A stretch of DNA of 64,000 nt from Hemicordylus capensis (GCF_027244095.1 NC_069671.1:1364001-1428000), one strand, 5' to 3'. Shown: positions 1 to 10,865, counted from the stretch's first letter. The notes: generated by a model from the sequence alone, not told the origin. Made by a program: numbers and translations.

Positions 1-182
1 ACCCCCACTTTAACTGCTCCTCTCTGCTAGCCAACTCTCTCTGCCAAATCTGCACTACCCACAAAATAATTCTTGCCCATCTGTTGTTGAAGACCACAGA
101 GGAAACTGCCTTATACTGAATCAGACCATTAGCCCTTCTAGCGCCATATTGCCAACACAATATAGGTGACAACTTGGAGCCA

Positions 183-260
183 GCTCCAGCTGTTGTTGGA
201 CTACAACTCCCATCATCCCTACTGGACACTGTGGGAGTCCCACAACAGCTGGAGGGCCAA
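183..260. repeat. Short hAT-type foldback MITE
   Basis: The arms CCAGCTGTTGTTGGACTAC and the matching reversed GGGAGTCCCACAACAGCTGG face each other around a short spacer. The core ACTACAACTCCCATCATCC is the same one found in many copies through the window. Confidence 0.6.
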
Positions 261-1319
261 GGCTGTGCACCCCTGACCTATACTGACCAGCACCGCTTTT
301 CCGAGGCTTCAAGCAGGAATCTCCCCAAGCCTACCAGGAAGCTTTTCACACGGGGCTTTTGAAGCCCTTTCATTCACATGGAGGGGGTGCGTTCACATAT
401 GGGCTAGATTTACCCCGAACTCCCTGCAAGTTACTGGGGCGCAGTTCACACACAATTTGGGTTTTTCACTGCACGTTAGTGTGTAGTCCGATTTATATCC
501 AGGGTAAACAAATCCACTCTTTGCAGCGGTTTTGGGGGACAACTTCGAGTTCGTGGTAAAGCCTCCCCGTATTTCCTGCTGTCACAGTAGAAGTCCCTGG
601 AGATGCTGCCAGGGAAAGAAGAACCTGGGGCCTTCTGGGAAAGGGGCCCTGCAGAGGCTCCAGGGCCATTGGCTCAGCACAGGCACTCCTGCATAGGGTG
701 CATGTGGCGTTCACAATGCAGGATGGTTTCATAACGTACCTAGCACAGGACGCTGGCACCAAAGAGATGTGATGTAGCAGTAGAAACAGTTTGGTAAGGG
801 GCCTCGGGAAGGAGGCCGCCGCTCCACGGAAGAGCATCTGCTTGGTATGCAGAAGGCGCCCAACCAACACTCCGCTAGATGGCCTGACGGCCGCCTGACT
901 CACTACCAGGCAACTCCCTACCTCCGGAAGCTGGCACTAGACTCAGCCTCCTCTTCTCCTGCTCCTTCTCCCAAGGCCTAGAAACACATCCTGCCGGCCA
1001 CTCCAGCCCAGATCTCTTGGCACGAGTGCCAGAGGACACCGAGGTCCAGCTCCTCCTCCAGCTCGATCAGCTTTCTCCACAGCTCAGCTGAGCCAAGGCT
1101 GGCCGCCAGGCCTCCAGGCCCTACAGGGGATCCCCACCAGCAGGCTAAAGGTCAGCTCTCTAGCAGCAAGGTCCGGTTTTCAAGGCAGCCACCCTTGGCC
1201 AAATCCTTCCCCCAGACAGACCCCCATCCCCAACGGGAGACAACCCCAAGGCAACCAGGAGGCCATAAGCCTTGGCGTCTAGCCTGGACCCTTAGCCGAG
1301 CAGTCCTCCGCCTTAGGTC

Positions 1320-1352
1320 CCCAGATGTTGTTGGACTACAACTCCCATCATC
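1320..1352 (+). repeat. Half of a foldback MITE next to BICDL1 exon 1
   Basis: CCCAGATGTTGTTGGACTAC followed by AACTCCCATCATC is one arm of the palindromic hAT MITE. It lies about 190 bp inside intron 1 and has no opposite arm. Confidence 0.6.
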
Positions 1353-1439
1353 ACCTGGGGACGAAGTGTCTAACATCCCGAGCCCCAGAGAGAAGTGGGG
1401 CGGGAGGCCGGCTTGACGCCAGCTCCCCAGCCCTAAGAG

Positions 1440-2720
1440 CGAGGCCCTCTGCACATGCTCGGCAGCCACCGCCTCCACCCTATCCTCCCGGGTCTGGGCC
1501 AGCCCTCGCTCGCTCCCCCCGCCGCCGCCGCCCGGCTCACCTCCAGCTTGTCGGTCAGCTCCTGGTGCATGCGCTCGTACTGGCGGCTCATGTCCTGGTT
1601 GCGCTCCAGCAGCGCCTTCCCCAGCCGGGCGGCCAGCACCAGGTCCTTCTCCTTCTGCCGCATCAGCGCCAGCCACTCGGGGGGCTCCGGGGAGGCCGCC
1701 GCCGCCGCCGCCGCCGCCACCGGCTCCGGCTCCCCGCCGGGGGGCGCGTCCCCAGCGGCGGCCAGCAGGGCCAGCTCCTCCTCCAGCGCCAGCTCCAGCA
1801 GCTCGCTGCCGCCGGGACCGCCGCCTCCGCCCGCACTGGCGGCCGCTGGAGCCGGCGCTGCGGCGCTCCGGCTGTCCTTGGCCACCGCCGCCTGACCCGC
1901 CCCGCCCGGGCGCTCCAGGCAGCGGGCGCTGTCCAGCTCGGCCGGTGCTGAAGCGGGGCCCGCCAGGCCCAGGCAGGAGGCGGACATGGCCGGGCCCCGG
2001 GCCACTCCAGGCTGCGCGCCGGCGGAGCAGGCAGCCCGGAGCCCGCAGCGGGGGCCGCCCGCGTCTCTCCTCCTCCTCCGCCGCCGCCGCCGCCTCCTCC
2101 TCGCCGGGGCGCCCCGAGCGCAGCAAGAGAGCGCTGCGGCTGCCGGTGCCGCTGGTGGCGCTGCGCCTTGCGCGGGGGCCGCCGCTGCCTGCGCTGTCTA
2201 GCCGCCCCGCTGCTTCCGCCGCCGCTGCTGCTGCTGCTGCCGCCGCCCCCGCCTCCGGGCGCTCTCACAGCGAGCGGGGCGCTCCTCGGCGGGTGGAGCT
2301 GCGGCCGCCGGCGCCGCCTTGCAGAGCTGCTGCTGCCGCTGCTGCCCTTGCCCCATCTCCGCCGAGGCGCCTGCACCACATCACGCGGCCGCGGGGAGCT
2401 GGCGAGGCCGGCGGAGGCTGCGAGCGGCGCGGCGGCGGGCGAGCTCCGGCGGCGGCGGCCCCGCCCAGGGCCCCTGACGCCAGCAGCACCTGTTTGCCGG
2501 CCGGCGGCGCCGATTCGCTGCGCGCGGTAGCTCCACCGCCCGCCCGCCCGCCGCAGGTGCGGCCGCCTCCCGGCGCCTTAACCCGCTCCGCGCCTGGCGC
2601 CAGAGCGCTCCCTCGTCCGGGTCCCTGCGCAGTCTGCAGGGCTGCTGCCCGGAGCAGAGGTGGTTGGTTGGGGAGCCGCCTGGCCCCGAAGGCCCGTGGA
2701 GCGCCCCCCCCCCCCCCGCC
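1440..2720. promoter_or_regulatory. CpG island over BICDL1 exon 1 and promoter
   Basis: Very GC- and CpG-dense sequence with many GCC/CCG triplet runs surrounds and precedes (rightwards) the BICDL1 start codon. The long reading frames on both strands here come from composition and are not genes. The transcription start cannot be placed from sequence; the minus-strand 5' UTR should lie right of 1987. A poly-C run at about 2707-2720 marks the edge. Confidence 0.8.
1541..1987 (-). CDS. BICDL1: BICD family-like cargo adaptor 1, first coding exon
   Basis: BICDL1 (BICDR-1/CCDC64) is a coiled-coil adaptor that links dynein-dynactin and kinesin to Rab6 vesicles. The exon encodes 149 residues. It begins [10 protein letters not shown], as in the mammalian protein, runs through an Ala/Gly/Pro-rich low-complexity stretch (about residues 40-100) with an [13 protein letters not shown] acidic helix, and ends in the start of the coiled coil. 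Residues 116-130 ([15 protein letters not shown]) contain the AAxxG CC1 box that binds dynein light intermediate chain. It ends at DKLE followed by GTGAGC on the minus strand, where the human exon also ends. An ATG six codons after the upstream frame entry was chosen because it matches the family N-terminus. The rest of the gene lies left of the window. It is divergent from CIT, as in human. The homology call rests on recall of the human protein. Confidence 0.93.
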
Positions 2721-2938
2721 CGCCAGTTCAGCATCATTTGTTAACAGGTAGGTTCTTGAGGAGGAGATGAAAGAGAGTTGGGGGGCCCTGGACCTTGGCC
2801 CCCCAAGTCCAGGGGGAAGAGCGCCTCTGGCCTAGAGTGCCTTTTCCCCGCAGGCGAGGCTGTGAGCCCAAGTACAGCCCCACTACTGGGGAGCAAAGGT
2901 GCCGCGAGGGTCACCCACAGGCCCTCATTAGCAGGGAT

Positions 2939-3104
2939 CAGGGGTGCAGTTATCATTGAGCTGGTGGGTTCAAAGAGTGGGGCCCCCAGCTCCTGAGGGC
3001 CCCCCAGCTCCACCCATCCCTATCTTCTTCATTATCTCCCACACTCCGAGGGGCCTCCAGGGAGTGGGTCGAACAAGGCCCCCTTTCCCCCAGCGATGCC
3101 CCTG
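2939..3104 (+). mobile_element. hAT non-autonomous element, 166 bp
   Basis: The left end CAGGGGTGCAGTTAT and the right end, reversed CAGGGGCATCGCTGG, form short terminal inverted repeats. They are flanked by GCAGGGAT (2931-2938) and GCAGGGAC (3105-3112), an 8-bp target duplication with one change, as expected for hAT. The interior (TTGAGCTGGTGGGTTCAAAG and following) recurs at about 12142-12310 and, reversed, at 20994-21088. Confidence 0.75.
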
Positions 3105-3249
3105 GCAGGGACGTCCTCTACTTCAGCCCCAAACTGTCCCTTGTGTTCAGCTAGTGGGAAGGCCCAGATCAAACCAGCTATTTCCACTAGTCATGAAATA
3201 AATGTAAGGATCATGTCGAGCAGTATTCAAAGCAAAACACCTTTTCCAA

Positions 3250-3432
3250 AGATATTGGCAGGGAAGAGCATCTAGGTTCCCAGTGCCCTCCCTGGCAGCA
3301 TCTCCAAGACAGGGCTGAGAGAGACTCGTGCCTGCAACCTTGAAGAAGCCGCTGCCAGTCTGGGTAGACAATAATGAGCTAGATAGACCTATGGTCTGAC
3401 TCAGTATATGGCAGCTTCCTATGTTCCTATCC
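3250..3432 (+). repeat. Composite SINE, 3' part
   Basis: The body and tail read GGCAGCATCTCCAAG, CTGCCAGTCTGGGTAGACAA and CTGACTCAGTATATGGCAGC. This matches the 3' half of the 5S-headed SINEs seen intact at 8722 and 14650. The 5S head is missing. Confidence 0.75.
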
Positions 3433-3442
3433 TCTTTCCCAC

Positions 3443-3620
3443 AGTGGCCCACCAGATGCCTCTGGGGAGCCCACAGACAAGAGGTATGTGCATGCCCTCT
3501 CTCCTGCTGTTGCTCTCCTGCAACTGGCATTGAGAGGCATTGTGCCTCTGAGGCTGGAGGTGGCCCACCGCCACCAGACTACCATCCCACACAGGGATAA
3601 TGGGAGTTGTAGTCCCACCA
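3443..3620 (-). repeat. CR1-type LINE 3' tail with MITE arm
   Basis: CAGTGGCCCACCAGATGCC is the reversed end of the CR1-like element found forward near 27390-27470. It is followed by a divergent copy of the ACTCCCAT-type MITE arm at about 3596-3616. Confidence 0.55.
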
Positions 3621-3713
3621 CATCACTTGGAGACTCAAGCCTGAGAGCCTTGGCATTAGAGACCTGTCACTTTATTTAAGTCAGTGCATCCTCCTGTGTG
3701 AAAGGATTATAGG

Positions 3714-3835
3714 CCTTCAGCTCAGGAGTAGAGCATCTGCTTTGCATGCAGAAAGTACCCAGTTAAGTCCCTGGCAGCATCTCCAGGTAGGGCTGGGAAC
3801 GACTGCCTAAAACCCTTGGAGAGTTGCTACCAGCC
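3714..3835 (+). repeat. tRNA-derived SINE
   Basis: CTCAGGAGTAGAGCATCTGC and the following B-box-like GTTAAGTCCCTGGC correspond to a Pol III tRNA-type head. The body continues GGCAGCATCTCCAGGTAGGG. Confidence 0.7.
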
Positions 3836-4244
3836 CTTGTAAGGCTGCACAACTGCAGCCCTCCTGGCCTAGTACAGCCCCCAACATTCCTGACGATTGG
3901 CGGCTGGGGATGGTGGGAGTTGTAGTCCGTCAACAGCTGGGGGCCCAAAATCATGCAACCCTGGGTGCTTTCCGGATTACACGCTGCAACGGGCAAAATG
4001 CTTCGACTTGGCCTATTGAAAATGATCCCCAGAACCTCAAACTCCTACGACGGGAAATTACAGCTGTTTTTCTGCAGCGGACTTGCAACATTGTAAGGCA
4101 AAGATAAAATCCGACCGAAGGCATCGGAAATGTGGATGGCTACTTGCTGTCAGCAGAGGGACTGCGGTGACACAGCACAGGAAGTACAGAAGCACACTTA
4201 GCAACAGATCCGTAGTGACCCTGTGGTAGGGTTGAATCTGGAAA

Positions 4245-4322
4245 GCACCCTGGTGTAGTCAGTACTAAGCTAGAGGAGCCAATGCTCTGACTTGTTATAA
4301 AACAGCTTCCTCTGTTCCTGTG
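4245..4322 (+). repeat. SINE tail fragment
   Basis: A degraded copy of the common SINE tail (AGCTAGAGGAGCCAATGCTC through CAGCTTCCTCTGTTCCTG). Confidence 0.5.
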
Positions 4323-4439
4323 ACCTGAAACTATCTTGCTATTTTTACTATGTAAACCACTTTATGAATATACATAATCTAGATAAATAAAATAATAATA
4401 ATGATACAAAATATTATATAAATTTAATCCTTTTTAAAA

Positions 4440-4860
4440 ATTAGATTTATTTATTTATTTTATCTAACACATTTTTATACCGCCCCAAATGCAAATTCTC
4501 TGGGCAGTTTACAACACAATAAAAACAACCAATAAAAAGATTAAAACTTTTCAACAATTAAAATTTAAAACATTAGAACTATTAAAACACAATTAAAACA
4601 ATAATTAAAAGCCTGGGTGAACAAATGTGTCTTAACTGCCCTTTTAAAAGCTGTCAGAGATGGGGAGGCTCTTATTTCAGCAGAAAGCACATTACAAAGC
4701 CTCAGGGCAGCAGCGGAGAAGTCCCGTCCCGAAGTAGCCACCAGTCAAGCCGGTGGCAACTGCAGACAAACCTCTCCAGATGATCTCAATGGGTGTCTGG
4801 TTCATAGCAAAGAAGACGTTCTCTTAAATTTATTTATTGCATTTCTACTTCATATTCTTA
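4440..4860 (+). repeat. Unclassified interspersed repeat (ATACCGCCCC family)
   Basis: It begins with TTTA repeats and TTTTATACCGCCCC, then runs through a recognisable body (AAAGCCTCAGGGCAGCAGCG). The start recurs at about 51577-51660 and related body sequence at about 40437-40760 and 63835-63960. No coding domain could be read, so the class is left open. Confidence 0.55.
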
Positions 4861-5637
4861 CACCCACGGGACTCCCAAAAGGGTTCAGAGAGTAAAATAT
4901 GATAAGAGGCAGAATAAAGTCAACCAAGGCTGCAATCCTATGTACATGTTCCTAGGATTAAGCTCTACTGAAGACAATAGGATTTAGCTCTGAGTAAGCA
5001 TGCATACGCTTGGGCTGCAAATCCATTAAAACAATAAGCAGCAATCCAATTCATTTAAAAAGTCGGAAGCACCATCTCTCTCTCTCTCCCTCCACATCTG
5101 CTTTTTGACACTGTAAGGTTTTATTGATATTCTGAAAACCAAAAATGTGGCAAACAGTTCCACAGAAAGAGTACTACTGCAGAGAAGGCCTGAGATCTTA
5201 CCCCCCTCATCCATATCTCTACAAGTAAGGAAACACAAGGCAGAGTCTTCTCCAAAGATCTTGAAGTGTTAAAGGGGACACACAGCAGAAGGCACTTTTT
5301 CAGCTATTCTGGCCAATGGCGGTTCCTCATTTGGAGGAGGGGGTTATGGCTTCCAAATACAACAAGGTATTTTTGTTTGCTCTGTTAGTTGTTTTGTGTG
5401 TGGCTTTGTGTGTGTGTTTGTGTTAGTAGTATTGAAAAGAGAAGTCCTCAGCATAGGTTCTTTGGACAGCTTTGTGATTTATATGGTTTAATTTTCAAAT
5501 CTGGTAAAGGATTCTCCCAAGTAAATGTTGCATAGACCTGCAGCCAACTCTATATAGTTGATTCCAGGTAAAGCCTTAATGAACTCGTTGGGGCTTACTC
5601 CCAAGTAACTGCTGTGTGCATAGGACTGCAGCCCAAG

Positions 5638-6838
5638 CAGGGGCGTAGCAAGGTTGGAGTGGGCCCAGAGACAAGATTTTAAACCCCCCCCCCCAAAGTC
5701 CAGGGCCTCCGCACACCCCAGGCCCCCAAGGATTTAAGTCTGATATTCCAAAATAAGTATGCTGCCTGCAAATACATTTCACTGAATACACACACACACA
5801 CGTCACAATATATAGTGATATACATTGAGTACTATACATTTGTATTACTTTTAATGCCTAGAACACACTAGAAGCAGATTAGCAAAGGAGACTTTCAACC
5901 ATGCAGGGTGAGCCTATATTTGTTTTCTCAGAATTCTGAACAAATTCAGTCAAGTTTGATTCCAGGAGGTTTTTCACATGAGGCTTTTAAAGCCCTTTAA
6001 GACACATCTCCTCTGGAATGGAGGTGCTGCATTCACATGTTGGCCAGATTGACCCTGAAGTCCCTGCAAGTTATTGGGGAGCAGTTCACACACAAGAAAA
6101 ATAAAATAAAAGCACCACACATGCTTCACAGTTCTCACTCAGACCTTCTGGGTTGCAAAACAACTTGAACATAAGTGCATTTATAAATGAATGAATGAAT
6201 GAATGAATGAATAAAATTAATAAAATACTGTTCCAGAAGTTTTTGCAATTTTCTGCCATGAAACAAGCCACTTATAGGACTTTTTAGATAGTTTTTTTTA
6301 AGTCAGCAAATTTTCCAAGCTGTTTCAAAATAAATATTCAGAGACTTCTCGGTCCCTCCTCCCCCACCCCATATCCAAGCCCTATGGCAAGCAGATCCCT
6401 ATATATGGAGCGGGGGGGGGGGGGGGGGCGGGAAAGGAGTTCACACACTACCTGGCAAATGCTGGTCTGGGTTAAGCAGGGCAGCAAGGGATCTTCTGCT
6501 GCAGAGAACACTCTGGCTGCCTCCTCCTTCCTGTCTGGCTTGGGCCCTACTCGAGTTCAGGCTTCACTGCGGCCTACACGAGGCCTCCCTGGAAGCCCCG
6601 CCCACCCGCCGATCAGCTGAGAGGCGGGAGAACAGTTGCTCTTTGCAGCTTGCCTGCTGCTTCGATTGCGGGCCAGCAGAACAAGCAGGAGAGACGGCGA
6701 AGAGGGCAAGTGGCTGAGAGGCTATGGGGCTGGGCAGGGGGCAATGGGGAGTCACATGAGGTGCCCCTGGGGTGCCCCTCCAGGCAGTGGGGCCCCCAGA
6801 CAACTGTCTCCCCTTGCCCTATCATTGTTACGCGCCTG
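5638..6838 (+). mobile_element. hAT element with intact ends, 1.2 kb, non-autonomous
   Basis: The ends CAGGGGCGTAGCAAGG and (reversed) CAGGCGCGTAACAATG are bounded by a perfect 8-bp duplication AGCCCAAG at 5630-5637 and 6839-6846. No transposase frame is visible. The interior contains another repeat (about 5965-6095, also at about 340-465), an AATG microsatellite (6187-6211) and a poly-G run (6412-6428). It is probably a deletion derivative moved in trans, perhaps with younger insertions. Confidence 0.85.
6187..6211. repeat. (AATG)n microsatellite
   Basis: About six GAAT/AATG units within the 1.2-kb hAT element. A similar tract ends a repeat copy at 39783-39809. Confidence 0.9.
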
Positions 6839-7509
6839 AGCCCAAGGACATATCCCAGAAATCCAATGAAATTCTTGATTACAGTCACAGATCAGTACAT
6901 AATAATACACACAGAGAGAGAAGTCCAACAGAGTAAACCATAAATGTTGTAATATTATATTGACAAGTTTATATTGTCAGAAAGGAGAAAGAAGGCTTGT
7001 TTTAAAAAAAACAACCCACAGAGTATGTACTATGTGTGCATATTTGTGAGAAGAAGGGAAACTAATGGGGTCTGTCTGTGGCCAAACACATGGTGGTATT
7101 TTCGAGCAGTGTGTGAATACCTGCAAATCGGTGCAAGTTGATCTTGTTAGCCCAGCCCTGCCTGGGGTAAGGAGAAGCGGGCTGAGATTGCCAGCAGGGG
7201 GCAAAGTGGAGGCAATGCTGGTAGAAGACGGGATGGAACTACTCAAGGGGAGAAGAGGCTTTTGAGGACTGGAGAGGGAGGGGGGGGTGTTGCTACTTTC
7301 CCCACTGACCCTACAATTAACCACTCTTAGGGCAGGATTCCTTTACTCACAGCCAACGAAGGGGCAAAATCAGCACAAAATAGGCAGCAGTCAAGTGCTG
7401 GTGTGAATGATGGAGACTAGGGCTGTAAGTAGAGTAAACAGCTTTGCAGATGGAGAAGACTTAGGGTTGGCCTTGCTGCCTATTAGCCCTGCCTATGGTT
7501 AGCCAGATA

Positions 7510-7830
7510 GCCACCTAATGTCTCAGCGGGGAAATGCTTGACTATCAAGCAAGAGGTTACCGGTTCGAATCCCTGCTGGTATACCTCTATCAGGCAGCAA
7601 CGATATAGTGTGTAGTACACCGCTCTGGGCTCCTTGGAGGAAGAGCGGGATATAAATGTAAAAATAAATAAATAGATATAGGAAGATCCTAAAAGGTGTC
7701 ATTTCATACTGTGTGGGAGGAGGCCATGGTCAACCGCTCCTGTATTCTACCAAAGACAATCACAGGGCTCTGTGGGTGCCAGGAGTCGACGCCGACTCGG
7801 TGGCATGCTTTTTACCTTTTACTTTATGGT
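7510..7830 (+). repeat. Sauria-type SINE, full-length but rearranged
   Basis: A tRNA-like head (GGTTACCGGTTCGAATCCC, B box) is followed by GCAGCAACGATATAG, then a segment from the other tRNA SINE family (CTCCTTGGAGGAAGAGCGGG), then the usual body and a BovB-like tail (CCAGGAGTCGACGCCGACTC). Either another SINE inserted here or two families recombined. Confidence 0.75.
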
Positions 7831-7879
7831 TTGCCGGCCACCCCCCACCCCACTGGCCCAAGCGGCGGCTGCTGCCGCT

Positions 7880-8100
7880 GCTGCCTGGACCCCAAGCCGT
7901 TTAAGGCTTTAAATCCAGCAGGCCACCACTTTGAACTGGGCCCAGAAATAGGCTGGAAGCCACAGCAGGTCCTTCTAAGTACGTGTGACGTTTTGAATCT
8001 GGCTTGCCCCATCACGATTTGAGCTGCTGCATCAAAGACCAGTTAGCTTCTGAATCATGATCAAAGGCAAGAGTTCCAGTAATTCAGCCTAGGGCCGTGG
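7880..8100 (+). repeat. Unclassified interspersed repeat, 3' body
   Basis: The sequence around TTTAAGGCTTTAAATCCAGC and TTGAACTGGGCCCAGAAATA resembles the segment at about 40060-40260. I take both as parts of the same widespread repeat as at 4440. Confidence 0.45.
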
Positions 8101-8111
8101 TTCTTAAAAGT

Positions 8112-8210
8112 CAGTCCCCACATGCTGTTGGACTACAACTCCCATCATCCCCATCCAAAGCTCATTGTGGCTGGGGATGATGGGAGCTGTAGTCCAACAA
8201 TATCTGGCCC
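8112..8210. repeat. Foldback hAT MITE with both arms
   Basis: The left arm CTGTTGGACTACAACTCCC and the right arm GGGAGCTGTAGTCCAACA are nearly perfect inverses around a spacer of about 35 bp. Both arms carry the ZNF143-like core. Confidence 0.75.
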
Positions 8211-8721
8211 AATAACTTGCTGTCTGAGGCGGCTGACCCACCTCGCCTCACAGAAGGGCCGCTCCTGGGCTCCGCAGCTGTTTACCAGATCACCATGGCT
8301 GTGACCCGTTACTTTTTCCCTCTTCACCCGGGAATGAACATCCAAAGCAATTCCGCCTTCTGCTGGCAGCGCTTGTTATAAACCTTCTGGCCTGATTAGC
8401 AAAATCCACTGTGCTGTCTGTGCTAATCTTCCATGCCATCTTCCAGGATATAGCAGCACACACAGGAATTATGTGGAGAAGATGTTCATCTACCCCAAGC
8501 AAAGCTTCACCCACTTCAAACTCTTGCAGCTGAAGGCACTGGGTGGGAGAAGGAGTGTGCCCCACATAGAAGTCCGGATGTGCCCATGCCTGTTTTGCGC
8601 GTAAATGGCACACTGGTGTGCAGACGACATGCCAGCTCCTTCCCCGGTCACACCAGCACATCAGCCTTTCCACATCCTGCTGAACTCACTCATTCTGTGG
8701 ATATTCAGAGGATTAGGAGAG

Positions 8722-9022
8722 GAGAGCTGGTCTGGTGGTAGCAAGCATGACTTGTCCCCTTAGCTAAGCAGGGTCCACCCTGGTTGCATATGAAAGGGAG
8801 ACTAGAAGTGTGAGCACTGGAAGAGATTTCCCCCTAGGGGATGTGGGGCTGCTCTGGGAAGAGCAGAAGGTTCCCAGTTCCCTCCCTGGCAGCATCTCCA
8901 AGATAGGGCTGAGAGAGATTCCTGCCTGCAACCTTGGAGAAGCCACTGCCAGTCTGTGAAGATAATACTGAGCTAGATAGACCAATGGTCTGACTCAGTA
9001 TATGGCAGTTTCCTGTGTTCCT
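8722..9022 (+). repeat. Composite SINE with 5S rRNA head
   Basis: TTAGCTAAGCAGGGTCCACC followed by TGGTTGCATATGAAAGGGAG matches the internal promoter region of 5S rRNA. Then come a middle unit (GAGCAGAAGGTTCCCAGTTC) and the common tail ending in GGCAGTTTCCTGTGTTCC. It is about 300 bp and nearly full length. Confidence 0.85.
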
Positions 9023-9169
9023 GTGACTGGAGGGGGGAAGTTAAGAGGCTTGGACTTTGCCAGCTAGCCTCCTCCATTTGGACTGGGAGATTGATTGCTG
9101 CCTCCCACCCCTCTTGCCCTGTCAGAGGCTCGGCTCTGCGCTTGCTCAGCGGCTTTCATTGGAGCTGTG

Positions 9170-9260
9170 TGACCTTCCTTTCCTGATTGCCCCATTAGCT
9201 GCACCTGCAGGCATTAATTACCACCAGCCAAGATTCAGAGTGTCTCATGAGAGGGGTGGC
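9170..9260. promoter_or_regulatory. Candidate non-coding regulatory block
   Basis: Non-repetitive sequence with clustered homeodomain- and E-box-like words (CCATTAG, GCACCTGCAGG, TTAATTACC). This could be a conserved enhancer, but only alignment to other amniotes can tell. Confidence 0.25.
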
Positions 9261-9714
9261 TCTGGGTTTCTGGGGCTTATAAGGGAGGAGGAGCACCAGA
9301 AGGGGATGGCCTCTGGCATGGCACCGAGGGCTGGGGCAGAGTATATTCTGTCTCGAAGCTGAAGCTGCTAGTCCTCTTGGGTGAGATTAGTCTAGGCTTG
9401 TCTACAGATGGCGGGGAGACAGGGGGGGATGTCCACTGATTATGGGGTGGCTATTCCAGTGGTGGTGGTGGGGAATAGAAGAAGTAATGCTGGCAGGTCA
9501 GCATTACAGGGAAAGGGAAATCATGAATGGAGTCGCTGTTTCCACTGCCAGCTGTCCTGCCAGCTCTCTGACCGGGGGGGGGGGGGGCGCGCACAGTGCC
9601 AGCTACCCACAGAGCCTCACCTTGCTCCTATGTAATGCCGGGTGGTTCCAGAATAAACCAGAAATCCACGATCGCCACCATCACCGAGACCGAAGCGATT
9701 ACTCTGCAGAGTGG

Positions 9715-9850
9715 GATCAGAGAGACTGAGAGTGGGCTGAGAGAGACTCCTGCCTGCAGACTTGGAGAAGCCGCTGCCAGCCTGTGTAGACAATACTGAG
9801 CCAGATGGACCAAGGTTCTGACTCAGTATATGGCAGCTTCCTCTGTTCCT
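9715..9850 (+). repeat. SINE tail
   Basis: The common tail GGAGAAGCCGCTGCCAGCC through TATGGCAGCTTCCTCTGTTC; the head is absent. Confidence 0.75.
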
Positions 9851-9941
9851 AAAGCAGGGCCTTCATTAATTACCTTTGTGGGTTATTATCAGGATCAAGA
9901 AAACTGTCCTGACGGGATACTCCCTTACTGCAGCTCTGTGC

Positions 9942-10103
9942 AACTTTGGCCCACAACTCCCATCATTCCTGATCTATTGGCATGTGGGTTCTCAGCGTTG
10001 GGTCTCCAGATGTTGTGGGGCTACAACGCCCTCCCTCCAAGAGCCCTTGTGGCTGGGGATGAAGGGCGTTGTGGCCCCACAACATCTGGGGACCCAATGT
10101 TGA
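9942..10103. repeat. Foldback hAT MITE beside a solo arm
   Basis: The arms GTTGGGTCTCCAGATGTTGT and (reversed) GTTGGGTCCCCAGATGTTGT enclose CTACAACGCCCT and its reverse. A solo arm of a sister copy lies just left (CAACTTTGGCCCACAACTCC). Confidence 0.7.
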
Positions 10104-10406
10104 GCTATGCAACTCTAGATTGGAGGGCTCCTACCGGGCCCCTCTTGTTCTGTCATGAGACCTCTCATCCCAGGGCTATGATTTCAGAAATGGCTCCTGC
10201 AGGGAAACGCAGAGTGTTTGTTTTATTAGGTGCCTTCCTCTCTGCGTTGCCTCCCAGTCCCCAACTCTCACGGAGGCTTCCTAATTGGACTGCGTCAACA
10301 CGAAGCAAGCTTCTCTTGGCGTGCAAATCTTAGTCACTTGTTCCTGTGATCAATTATTTAAAGATGATGGCAACTTTGCCGGGTTTATGTCTTGCTAAAC
10401 AATGAT

Positions 10407-10420
10407 GTTGCTATGACAAC
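10407..10420 (+). promoter_or_regulatory. X-box-like (RFX) motif
   Basis: GTTGCTATGACAAC is close to the RFX palindrome GTTGCCATGGCAAC. It lies in non-repetitive intergenic DNA (about 10180-10430). One motif alone is weak evidence. Confidence 0.3.
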
Positions 10421-10639
10421 TAGGGCTCTACACCTGGCTTAAAAAAAAAAAAGAAAGGGTCCAATGCAATGTTTCTGCAAGAACCCGGAGCGGTTCCATA
10501 CACACCCTCAAGGCAACATGCAGGGTAAACCTGGCTTCAGTGGGCCCAGCGATGGGTATTATTGCTACCCTAATATAGTGCCATTAATCACACAAGCAAA
10601 ATAGGCAGGTCACTGCCCCGAAGGGTCTACAATCTAAAT

Positions 10640-10777
10640 CAGGGTTTCTCAACGTGTGGGTCCCCAGATGTAATTGGACTTCAACTCCCATAATTCCCAA
10701 CCAAAGGCCACTGGGGCTGGGGATTATGGGAGTTGAAGTCCAATAACATCTGGGGACCCACACGTTGAGAAACCCTG
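10640..10777. mobile_element. hAT palindromic MITE, 138 bp, with target duplication
   Basis: An almost perfect inverted repeat from CAGGGTTTCTCAACGTGTGG to its reverse complement. It is flanked by ATCTAAAT at 10632-10639 and 10778-10785. The ends and the 8-bp duplication identify a hAT element. High arm identity suggests a young copy. Confidence 0.92.
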
Positions 10778-10785
10778 ATCTAAAT

Positions 10786-10865
10786 AGAGCCAGCGTGGTA
10801 TAGTGGTTAGAGTGCTGGACTAGGACCAGGGAGACCCAAGTTCAAATCCCCATCCAGCCATTCGG
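10786..10865 (+). repeat. tRNA-derived SINE, head fragment
   Basis: GGTATAGTGGTTAGAGTGC (A box) and GTTCAAATCCCC (B box) mark the Pol III head. The copy is cut off shortly after it and starts directly after the target duplication of the preceding MITE. Confidence 0.8.

Larger units (their letters stand above)
1..1540 (-). other. BICDL1 intron 1 (partial)
   Basis: This is the sequence downstream of the BICDL1 exon 1 donor. It holds a SINE tail (about 80-155), foldback MITE pieces (about 183-260 and 1320-1352) and an unclassified repeat at about 340-465 that recurs at about 5965-6095. No sequence resembling BICDL1 exon 2 was seen. Confidence 0.7.

Noticed and set aside
978-1139. Minus-strand open stretch with GSAELWRKLIELEEELDLG, like a coding exon
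   Set aside because: About 54 codons ending in a stop, no convincing acceptor, no match to BICDL1 exon 2. Kept only as a curiosity in the intron.
1152-2751. Several long frames on both strands around BICDL1 exon 1
   Set aside because: They follow from the GC-rich, stop-poor CpG island; only the minus frame at 1541-1987 has family homology.
10786-10865. Possible tRNA gene (A and B boxes)
   Set aside because: The same head occurs in multi-copy SINEs and no cloverleaf acceptor arm closes.
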